From Methylomonas sp. LW13 (lineage in GTDB: Bacteria; Pseudomonadota; Gammaproteobacteria; Methylococcales; Methylomonadaceae): a stretch of DNA of 64,000 nt. Position numbers and translations under genes: made by a program. A model generated the notes under the pieces. That model was not told the origin of the DNA. It did no database searches and saw only the letters and a program-made list of their open reading frames with translations. The first letter of the stretch is position 1, and each line of letters starts with the position of its first letter. Location of the stretch: positions 1,550,001-1,614,000 of the forward strand of contig NZ_CP033381.1 of the NCBI RefSeq assembly GCF_016865255.1, written 5' to 3'. This document shows, piece by piece, positions 56,916-64,000 of this stretch.

Positions 56916-58703
56916 ATGACTCATAAGCGCCAGCGCGATAAACCGTTAATCTTGATGCTGGACGACAATCCGGTTAACTTGGAAGAGTTGGCAGGCTTGG
57001 TCGATGAAGCCGGCTTTGACGTATTGCGTGCGGAAACGGGCGAAATTGCCTTGGTCCAAGCCGTGGCCCAATTGCCAGACCTGATTCTGTTGGACGTGCT
57101 GATGCCGGGCATGGACGGTTTTACCGTCTGCCAGACCTTGAAAACCATTCCGACGACGCGCGATATTCCGGTGTTATTCATGACGGCCTTGGCGGATACC
57201 GCCGATAAATTAAAAGGTTTTCAAGTCGGGGCGGTGGATTACATCACCAAGCCGTTTCAATACGAAGAAGTACTTGCCCGCGTGCAAACCCATCTGACGC
57301 TGCAAAAGTTGAAGCTGGAGTTGCAAGAAAAAGAGCAGCGCCTGTCGCGGATTTTCGAGAACGCGATGGATGCGATTCTGACGCTGGATGACATCGGGCG
57401 GATTACCTTATTCAACGCGGCGGCCGAACAGATGTTTCGCTGCAAAGCCGCCGACAGCATTGGCCGGGCGGTGGATAGATTTTTGTCGCCCGAGCTTTAC
57501 AAAACGCTAACCAATTTTCGCAACGGCGTGCCGGCCGAGCAGGCCATTTGGGTGTCGGAAGGCATGAGTGCGGTACGCGCGGATGAGAGCACTTTCCCCA
57601 TCGAAGCCACCATTTCCCGCGTGGAAGCCATTGGGCAGAAACTGTATATCCTGATTTTGCGTGACATCAACGAACGTAAAGCCCGGCAACAGGCCGAAGC
57701 GGAATGCAATACCTTGCGCGGCATCAATCTATATCTACAAGAAGAAGTCTTGGCCAGCCGCGATGGCGAGGAATTGATCGGCAATTCTCCGGCATTGCAT
57801 CAAGCGATGGATCTGGTCAGGCAGGTAGCCAACACCGACGCAACGGTGTTAATCACCGGTGAAACCGGTACCGGCAAGGAATTGATTGCTCGGGCGATTC
57901 ACAATCTCAGCGCTCGCAAAGACAAAACCTTGGTGAAATTGAATTGCGCGACGATCCCGGAAAATCTCGCCGAAAGCGAGCTGTTCGGTCACGAAAAGGG
58001 CTCGTTTACCGGGGCGATTGCTCGCAAATTGGGACGTTTTGAACTGGCTAACGGCGGTACCTTGTTTCTGGATGAAATCGGCGAATTGCCGTTGGAGATG
58101 CAGGCCAAATTATTGCGGGTGCTACAGGAAGGCGAATTCGAACGGGTGGGCGGCACGCAAACCCTGACCTGCGATGTGCGGGTCATCGCCGCCACCCATC
58201 GGGATTTGGCGCAGTTTTCGCAACAAGGTAAATTCCGGGCCGACTTGTATTACCGTTTAAATGTGTTTCCCATTAATTTGCCGCCGCTACGCGAGCGTAA
58301 GGAAGACGTGCCGTTTTTGGTGAAGCATTTCATCGATAAGTACGCGGCAAAATTCGGCAAGAAAATTCAGTCTATTCCGGAACGGATGATGGCTGATCTG
58401 CAAAGTTATTTCTGGCCCGGCAATATTCGCGAGCTGCAACATATCATCGAACGTGCGGTGATTTTAACCAAGGGCAGTCAACTGGCCGCCGTGGATTGCG
58501 TGAATGTGATGGGGGCCGGCGGCGCGCCCAACGCGGCACCGATTGTCACGCTGGACGAAGCCGAGCGCGCGCATATTTTGAAAGCGCTGGAAGCCACGTC
58601 CTGGCGAATCGCCGGTAATCAGGGAGCGGCGAAGATTTTGGGGGTGCCATCCACGACTTTGCGGTCGCGGATGGAAAAGCTGGGGATTAGTAAACCGGCC
58701 TGA
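56916..58703 (+). CDS. Sigma-54-dependent response regulator with PAS
   Basis: The 595-residue NtrC-type activator has a receiver (LLDVLMPGMDG, Asp60), a PAS domain (residues about 145-260), an AAA+ domain with Walker A GETGTGKE near residue 315 and GSFTGA near 362 (Ser in place of the usual Ala of GAFTGA), and a C-terminal Fis-type helix-turn-helix (AAKILGVPSTTLRSRMEKLG). It is likely the output of the preceding phosphorelay, activating sigma-54 promoters. No sigma-54 site was identified in the window. Confidence 0.92.
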   Translation: MTHKRQRDKPLILMLDDNPVNLEELAGLVDEAGFDVLRAETGEIALVQAVAQLPDLILLDVLMPGMDGFTVCQTLKTIPTTRDIPVLFMTALADTADKLKGFQVGAVDYITKPFQYEEVLARVQTHLTLQKLKLELQEKEQRLSRIFENAMDAILTLDDIGRITLFNAAAEQMFRCKAADSIGRAVDRFLSPELYKTLTNFRNGVPAEQAIWVSEGMSAVRADESTFPIEATISRVEAIGQKLYILILRDINERKARQQAEAECNTLRGINLYLQEEVLASRDGEELIGNSPALHQAMDLVRQVANTDATVLITGETGTGKELIARAIHNLSARKDKTLVKLNCATIPENLAESELFGHEKGSFTGAIARKLGRFELANGGTLFLDEIGELPLEMQAKLLRVLQEGEFERVGGTQTLTCDVRVIAATHRDLAQFSQQGKFRADLYYRLNVFPINLPPLRERKEDVPFLVKHFIDKYAAKFGKKIQSIPERMMADLQSYFWPGNIRELQHIIERAVILTKGSQLAAVDCVNVMGAGGAPNAAPIVTLDEAERAHILKALEATSWRIAGNQGAAKILGVPSTTLRSRMEKLGISKPA

Positions 58704-58709
58704 CGGGGG

Positions 58710-59336
58710 CTAGTTTTCAAACACATCTACGCCTTTCGGCGCTTTGAAATTAAACAAGGCGTCGTCCAGCTTGGGATTGAGCTGGATGTTGGAAAAATAA
58801 ATACGGGTTAATTGGCCGAAATTGTCGCTCAGTTCCATACCGCCCAATTGGTTGCCGTTCAGGCCGATCAAAATATACTTGAACCCGCTTTCTTCATTCT
58901 TGGGTGATAGTTTCACCCAGTTCATGCCGTCGTCTTCCTTGCCTTGTTCCTGCAGGATGAATTTTTCCTCTATATCCACTTCGCCGGTCAATAACAATGC
59001 CGGTGTGGAACCCAGCGAATCGTCCAACTGTTTGACCGTCACCTGTTCCAGGTCGGCATCGTAAAACCAGACTTTGCCGGTATTGGACACAATCTCTTGC
59101 ACAAAGGGTTTTTGGTAGTTCCAACGAAATTTGCCGGGTCGGCTCAGATAAAATTTACCGGTGCTGTTTTGCGCGGGGCGGCCGCTTTTATCGAAACTGG
59201 TTTGCTTGAAATCCGCCGTCAAGGAACTGCTGCTGGCTAAAAAGCTTTTCAATCGGGCAATCGGTGTTTCGTCTGCCCAGGCTGACGAGGTGGTGGCGAT
59301 CAGGAAAATCAGAGCAAAAATGTGTTTAAGCAACAT
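58710..59336 (-). CDS. lolA: Outer-membrane lipoprotein carrier protein LolA
   Basis: LolA shuttles lipoproteins from the LolCDE complex to LolB. The 208-residue product has a signal peptide and the typical TADFKQTSFDKSG and RPGKFRWNYQKPFVQEI segments. It lies 2 bp after the PBP1b gene on the minus strand and converges with the sigma-54 activator, 6 bp away. Confidence 0.93.
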   Translation of the reverse strand: MLLKHIFALIFLIATTSSAWADETPIARLKSFLASSSSLTADFKQTSFDKSGRPAQNSTGKFYLSRPGKFRWNYQKPFVQEIVSNTGKVWFYDADLEQVTVKQLDDSLGSTPALLLTGEVDIEEKFILQEQGKEDDGMNWVKLSPKNEESGFKYILIGLNGNQLGGMELSDNFGQLTRIYFSNIQLNPKLDDALFNFKAPKGVDVFEN

Positions 59337-59338
59337 AG

Positions 59339-61666
59339 TTAAAAAGGGTTCAGGTTATTAAGCCAGCTTTCGCCGGATTCCGGACTTGCTCCGCAGTCGG
59401 CAAATTGGCTGGGTCCGGAGCCATCCACGAACGGCATCAATTTAGCGCCGGGGCAGCCTTCATTGCTGAGCAAGCCGCTGGCAGTATCTATCCAGGTCAT
59501 CTGTACATTATCGGGCGGTACCAGGCTGACCGGCTTCTTCGACACTTGCCGCATCAGCTCGGACCAGATTTGCAAGGCGCCGGTTCCGCCGGTCAAGCCG
59601 GTCGGTTTGTTGTCGTCGCGGCCAACCCATACCACCGATAGAAAATCGCCGCTAAAACCGGCAAACCAGCTGTCGCGTAATTGATTGGTGGTGCCGGTTT
59701 TGCCGACTAAGGCCATGTTCTGCGGCAAATAGTTATACGCGGAATGGCCGGTGCCGGCATACATCACTTCTTGCAAAATGGTGTTGGTAATAAAGGTGGC
59801 GGCTGGGTCGACCGCTTGACGCACGGTAAAAGGATAACTTTGCAGGGCTTTGCCGTCGGCGGCGTTTACCGCGCGGATCGAGCGCAGCGGCGTGGCAAAA
59901 CCGTCGCCGGCCAGGGTTTGGTAAAGCTGCGTGACTTCCAACGGCGTCAAAGGTTGCGCGCCCAACAGGAAGGACGGAAACAAATCCACCGGCCGGCTGA
60001 CCCCCATGCTTTTTAAGGTGTTGGCGACTTTGGCCAAACCAATGTCCATGCCAATCCGCACAGTCGCCATATTGTAGGAGTGGGTGAGGGCGCTATGCAG
60101 CGGCACGATGCCGTGTTCCTGATTATCATAGTTGTCCGGCGACCAGGTTTTGCCTCTTTCGGCTGGAATTTCCAGGCGGGTATCGCTGATCGGCGTGGCG
60201 ATGGTGTAGCGGTCCGGATATTCCAGTGCGGTCAAATAGACCACCGGTTTGATCAGCGAACCTATCGGCCGCACCGCGTCCAAAGCGCGATTGAAACCGG
60301 TGTCTTCGGCGTCGCGGCCGCCGGCGAGGGCGACAATCTCGCCGCTGTCGCGGCGGGTAACGATGGCGGCGGTTTCCAAATCGTTACTTTTCGGACTTTT
60401 CTCCAGATTTTTCAGCTTGCTGGCGATGGACTTTTCCAGCGTGTCCTGGATACGGGTGTCCAACGTCGTGACGATGCGCAAGCCTTCGGAGGTCAGATCG
60501 TCTTCTTTATATTCCTGTTTCAGTTGGCGTTTGACCAGATCGATAAAACCCGGATAGCGATTGGCGGAGCGATGAATCACCGTCGCGACGCCTATCGGTT
60601 GTTTTTTGGCTTCGCTCAGTTGCTGTGCGTCGATAAAACCTTCCGTATGCATCGCATCCAGCACGATGTTGCGGCGTTCCAGCGTGTGTTCAGGATTGCG
60701 GCGTGGATCATACTCGGACGGCCCGCGTACCAATGCCACCAATGTAGCAACTTGATGCAAATTCAGGGTTTTTAATGATTGCCCAAAATAAAATTCGCTG
60801 GCCAAACCAAAGCCATGCACAGCGCTGGCGCCGTCTTGGCCCAGGAATATTTCGTTCAAATAAGCTTCCAGAATTTCGTCCTTGCTGTAGCGATATTCCA
60901 GAATAAACGACATCAAGGCTTCTTTCAGCTTGCGGCGTAGCGTGCGTTTGGGATTCAGGAAAAAGTTTTTCACCAACTGCTGGGTGATGGTGCTGCCGCC
61001 TTGCACCATGCCGCCGGCTTTCACGTTGGACCACATGGCGCGGACGATGCCTTTGGGCGAGATGCCGAAATGGTTGTAAAAGTCCTTGTCTTCGGTGGAC
61101 AGCAGGCCTTGCACCAGGGTTGGCGGCGCTTCGTCCAGTTTGATCAGAATTCGGTCTTCCTTGCGGGTGGGATAAAAGCTGCCGATTTGCACCGGGTCCA
61201 TGCGGACGATGGCCAAACTCTCGCCGGTGGCGGCGTCGGTAATACCGGCGATGCCGCCGCTCGTGAAACTCACGCTGATATTGCGGCTTTCCTGAGGCGT
61301 ATTGCCGAAATTAAAGGCGCGGGTGCGGATGTTGATCTGGCCACCCTTAATGGAATAGGAGCCTTCGCCGGCCAGTTGGTTGTCCTGGCGGTAATGCAAT
61401 TCCAGCAATAAGTCTTCCAGATTTTTGCTGGAAATTTCGTAACCGGCGTAAAGCTCGACGGGGCTGGCATAGACGCGGGCCGGAATCGACCAGCGCTTGC
61501 CCTCGAATTGCTGGCGTACCGTGTAATCTAGGTAGCTAACATACACCGCCAATACGAAAGCCCCGATCAGCACTAGCGAAACCAGCGCGCGTTTCAGCCA
61601 CGATGCTTGGGGTTGCGATTTTCTGCGTCTAACGGTCGATTTGCTGCTTCTGGGTCGTCTAGGCAT
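59339..61666 (-). CDS. mrcB: Penicillin-binding protein 1B (bifunctional)
   Basis: This inner-membrane peptidoglycan synthase has a transglycosylase and a transpeptidase. The 775-residue protein has a basic cytoplasmic start, one span (LVLIGAFVLAVYVSYLDY), a UB2H-like region, the GT51 catalytic glutamate motif STEDKDFYNHFG, GGSTITQQLVKN, and the transpeptidase SLIK, SYN and KTGTT boxes. Length and the UB2H region fit PBP1b. It is upstream of lolA in the same direction. Confidence 0.94.
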   Translation of the reverse strand: MPRRPRSSKSTVRRRKSQPQASWLKRALVSLVLIGAFVLAVYVSYLDYTVRQQFEGKRWSIPARVYASPVELYAGYEISSKNLEDLLLELHYRQDNQLAGEGSYSIKGGQINIRTRAFNFGNTPQESRNISVSFTSGGIAGITDAATGESLAIVRMDPVQIGSFYPTRKEDRILIKLDEAPPTLVQGLLSTEDKDFYNHFGISPKGIVRAMWSNVKAGGMVQGGSTITQQLVKNFFLNPKRTLRRKLKEALMSFILEYRYSKDEILEAYLNEIFLGQDGASAVHGFGLASEFYFGQSLKTLNLHQVATLVALVRGPSEYDPRRNPEHTLERRNIVLDAMHTEGFIDAQQLSEAKKQPIGVATVIHRSANRYPGFIDLVKRQLKQEYKEDDLTSEGLRIVTTLDTRIQDTLEKSIASKLKNLEKSPKSNDLETAAIVTRRDSGEIVALAGGRDAEDTGFNRALDAVRPIGSLIKPVVYLTALEYPDRYTIATPISDTRLEIPAERGKTWSPDNYDNQEHGIVPLHSALTHSYNMATVRIGMDIGLAKVANTLKSMGVSRPVDLFPSFLLGAQPLTPLEVTQLYQTLAGDGFATPLRSIRAVNAADGKALQSYPFTVRQAVDPAATFITNTILQEVMYAGTGHSAYNYLPQNMALVGKTGTTNQLRDSWFAGFSGDFLSVVWVGRDDNKPTGLTGGTGALQIWSELMRQVSKKPVSLVPPDNVQMTWIDTASGLLSNEGCPGAKLMPFVDGSGPSQFADCGASPESGESWLNNLNPF

Positions 61667-61825
61667 TAAGTCGGTATCTGATCTCGCCGACGGCAGTTAG
61701 CGGCGGCTGTGTGAATGGGGCGAAGATGGCACCTGCTGGTTCGGCGCAGTTCATTTAGCTTACTATTATCTAATAAAATGCCCACTTCCGCACAGATTGC
61801 TGGCGTTATTGAGGAGAATAGGCGA

Positions 61826-63067
61826 GTGTTGATACTGAAACTGTTTCCAAAATGCTTGGCCCAGCTACCGTCGACACTGATGCGTTTTGGTTTGGTGCTG
61901 GTGCTTGCGCTGGCAATCATGCCGAGTGTCGGAGCGGTTGAAAACCGGATCGATATCGAAGCTTTTGTACGTAACGGTTGTCCGCATTGCCAACAAGCCG
62001 AACAATTTTTGGCGGTGCTGCAAGGCGAGCAACCCGGTTTACGGATAGTTATTCGCAATATCTCTGCTGAGCCAACCGCCTTGGAGCGATTGCAGCAGAT
62101 TACCGAATCCCGGCAAGCCGGGCCAATCAGGTTGCCGACATTTCTGGTGCATGGCGAATACATCGTCGGTTATTCCGAAGAAGCCGGTAGTAGCGGTTTG
62201 ATTAGGAATGCCTTGCGTGCCGGTGCGCTGCCGAGTGAAGTGTCCGGCGCAGAAGCCGGTAGCTGTGAAGTGCAAGTCAGCGAGTCCTGCGATGTGCCGG
62301 TTAGCCAGCCACCCGCACCCGCAACGGAGGTGTTTGCCGTGAATTGGTTTGGCAGGCGCATCGGTCTTGATGAGGTTGGTTTGCCGGCTTTTACACTAGC
62401 CATGGGCTTGCTGGATGGCTTCAATCCCTGTTCGATGTGGGTGTTGATTTTGATGATTTCGATGCTGGCACCTATGAATAATCGGCCCCGGATGTTGGCG
62501 GTGGCCGGCACGTTTGTTGTCGTCGAAGGGATGGCTTACTTCGTGTTTATGGCCGCCTGGTTGAATCTGTTTTTACTGATAGGCTTATCGCGAGCTTCGG
62601 AATTGGCTATCGCCGGCATTGCCGTGTTGGCCGGCGCGATCAACCTGAAAGATTTTTGGGCGTTTGGCAGGGGTATCTCGCTGTCGATTCCGGTTGCCGC
62701 CAAACCCGGTATCTACAACCGGATTCGGCGCATCCTGCAAGCCGAGAATTTGGCGGGCGCCATGTTGGGGGCCGTGGTACTGGCTTTGCTGGTCCAGATC
62801 GTCGAATTGTTGTGTACCTCCGGATTCCCGGCCCTTTACACACGCATACTCACCTTGCGGGAATTAAGCGGCTGGGACTATTACGGTTATTTAATGTTGT
62901 ACAATCTGGCCTATATGCTGGATGACGTCGTTGTGCTGGGTGTGGGAGTCGTGACCCTGAGTCAGCATCGTTTGCAGGAAAAAGAAGGTCGTTGGCTGAA
63001 ATTGCTTAGCGGCTTGGCGATGGTAAGTTTAGGGTTGTATTTAATATTGCGCGGTTTAGGCGAGTAG
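61826..63067 (+). CDS. Thioredoxin-like domain fused to CcdA/DsbD-type membrane domain
   Basis: The 413-residue protein has a signal or anchor segment (FGLVLVLALAIMPSVGA), a periplasmic thioredoxin-like domain with NGCPHCQQA, a cysteine-containing linker (SCEVQVSESCDVP), and a six- to eight-span domain with GFNPCSMWVLILMIS and LLCTSGFPALY, the cysteine motifs of DsbD/CcdA electron carriers. The domain order suggests transmembrane thiol transfer to a periplasmic disulfide. The GTG at 61826 follows GAGGAG; the upstream ATG at 61778 or 61715 is possible. The partner is unknown. Confidence 0.8.
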   Translation: MLILKLFPKCLAQLPSTLMRFGLVLVLALAIMPSVGAVENRIDIEAFVRNGCPHCQQAEQFLAVLQGEQPGLRIVIRNISAEPTALERLQQITESRQAGPIRLPTFLVHGEYIVGYSEEAGSSGLIRNALRAGALPSEVSGAEAGSCEVQVSESCDVPVSQPPAPATEVFAVNWFGRRIGLDEVGLPAFTLAMGLLDGFNPCSMWVLILMISMLAPMNNRPRMLAVAGTFVVVEGMAYFVFMAAWLNLFLLIGLSRASELAIAGIAVLAGAINLKDFWAFGRGISLSIPVAAKPGIYNRIRRILQAENLAGAMLGAVVLALLVQIVELLCTSGFPALYTRILTLRELSGWDYYGYLMLYNLAYMLDDVVVLGVGVVTLSQHRLQEKEGRWLKLLSGLAMVSLGLYLILRGLGE

Positions 63068-63153
63068 ATGGCCGGTTGGCGTGGGGCGCTGATTAACAGC
63101 ACTTTTCTTTATCACTACACGTGCGATAGAACCGAAACGAGATAGGAGAATTC

Positions 63154-63423
63154 GTGATTGATAACAAGCGCAGGCACCCGCGCCTAAAGCACCGTGCCAA
63201 AATCAGGATGACGGTGCCGGCATCGGCTGAAGCGGTCGTGGTGGATATGCGGGACTTTTCCGAGACTGGATTGTTTTTACTGTGTGCCAACGAATTAATC
63301 CCGCCGATTGGCGCGCTAGTGGAAGTGCAAACCACCGAATTCGACGATGCGCCGATACAAACTGCGATTGTGGTGCGGGTAGAGCCGGACGTGGGGTTTG
63401 GTCTGGAGTTTGCGCCGCGTTGA
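63154..63423 (+). CDS. PilZ-domain protein
   Basis: The 89-residue protein consists almost wholly of a PilZ domain with RRHPR and DFSETGLFL, the cyclic-di-GMP-binding motifs. It probably regulates motility, pili or exopolysaccharide in response to cyclic-di-GMP. A GTG start follows AGGAG. No target protein is adjacent. Confidence 0.9.
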   Translation: MIDNKRRHPRLKHRAKIRMTVPASAEAVVVDMRDFSETGLFLLCANELIPPIGALVEVQTTEFDDAPIQTAIVVRVEPDVGFGLEFAPR

Positions 63424-63945
63424 TCAGGCGGTCAGGTCGAGGAGCTCGCCGTTACGGCTGGGTTGCTTTTGCGAATTCAACAATTCTCCGCGAGCTTTAT
63501 TAGCCATCGCCGCTGCCTTGGCGGCGATGCTTTGATCCGGGCCTGAGGGACTGGCCGGCGCTAATGCCGCGCGGCGGATAGTCTCGGCTTTGCGCAGAGT
63601 CGCTTCCGGGTCGCCGGCAACCTCTGAGACATCAATATTCACTTCACCGCCGGTGGCGTAACGTTGGCCATCCGGCCCCGTCACAAAAGTAAAACGCGCA
63701 CCACTGACAGCGATACCGCCGGCGGCACTTAAATGAGCTTGCTCGTGCGCCCGAACTTCCTGGTCGCGGGCTTTAAGCTCGGCAATTTGGCTTAGCTGTT
63801 CCGGACTGTATTGGCCGGATTGGGCGTTTGCGCTTTTCGCAGTTTGGGCGATAGGTTCGACAGGCGCCTGTTCGCCGCTCGCGGCTAGATTGCGACCGGT
63901 CAGCCGATATAGCGAAGTTTGATGGGAAGAGGCGGTGACCAGCAT
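63424..63945 (-). CDS. SprA-related putative metalloprotease
   Basis: The 173-residue protein has a HEQAH motif at residues 67-71 in the context VRAHEQAHLSAAGG, followed by FTFVTGPDGQRYATGGEV, the signature of the SprA-related/CJM1_0395 family of predicted zinc metalloproteases. No signal peptide is evident. Its 3' end abuts the PilZ gene (convergent). Function is unknown. Confidence 0.8.
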   Translation of the reverse strand: MLVTASSHQTSLYRLTGRNLAASGEQAPVEPIAQTAKSANAQSGQYSPEQLSQIAELKARDQEVRAHEQAHLSAAGGIAVSGARFTFVTGPDGQRYATGGEVNIDVSEVAGDPEATLRKAETIRRAALAPASPSGPDQSIAAKAAAMANKARGELLNSQKQPSRNGELLDLTA

Positions 63946-64000
63946 GTTGGGCCTCGAACGGATTGTGTTAACTGGCTCTAAGAATACACCTTGACTTCAT

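Noticed and set aside
60080..60775. 231-residue frame antisense to the PBP1b gene
   Set aside because: Shadow of an intact, motif-complete penicillin-binding protein on the other strand.

Overview
The window looks like a chromosomal segment of a gammaproteobacterium, most likely a Methylomonas-like member of the Methylococcales. This rests on the Gram-negative core genes (lptE, lolA, PBP1b), a complete urt/ure urea system, a PEP-CTERM protein, paired YeeE/YedE genes and large two-component sensors. No methane-oxidation gene is present, so the assignment is an inference. No rRNA, tRNA or CRISPR array was seen.

Layout. 1-10.8 kb holds core and housekeeping genes: a truncated ParA ATPase, a zinc-ribbon protein, leuS-lptE-holA, a PEP-CTERM protein, cysK with two half-size YeeE/YedE proteins, a CRY-DASH-type photolyase and a glutathione peroxidase. 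10.9-31.3 kb is a urea uptake and hydrolysis locus read on the minus strand: porin, urtABCDE, a small membrane protein, ureD, ureABC and ureEFG. 34.3-38.7 kb encodes a transporter-histidine kinase fusion and its LuxR-type partner. 38.7-43.4 kb is rpmF-plsX-fabHDG with yceD. 43.4-50.9 kb carries maf, an HDOD protein, a lytic transglycosylase, purT, a MutS-like ATPase, hemH, folE and dusA. 51-52.6 kb is sparse. 52.6-58.7 kb is a four-gene operon of outer-membrane barrel, periplasmic binding protein, hybrid kinase and sigma-54 activator. 58.7-64 kb holds lolA, PBP1b, a thioredoxin-CcdA-like fusion, a PilZ protein and a SprA-like protein.

The most unusual feature is in 14.2-34.4 kb. Eight copies of a roughly 260-bp, strongly structured repeat occur as four convergent pairs. 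Their stems change sequence between copies while staying complementary. Each pair encloses one AT-rich island holding essentially one small cargo gene. The cargoes are a protein with a C-terminal HEPN-like motif, a DUF429-like RNase H-fold protein, a 32-codon hydrophobic peptide, and an AbiC-like membrane protein with a frameshifted REP-associated transposase. Three of the four units sit at gene boundaries of the urea locus (ureE/ureC side, ureA/ureD, urtC/urtB). In three places the outer repeat end lies only 4-18 bp from a core start codon. I read this as a previously unnamed cassette-like or transposon-like system that delivers possible toxin or defence genes into operon junctions. An IS110-family element and several REP palindromes add to the plasticity of the same locus.
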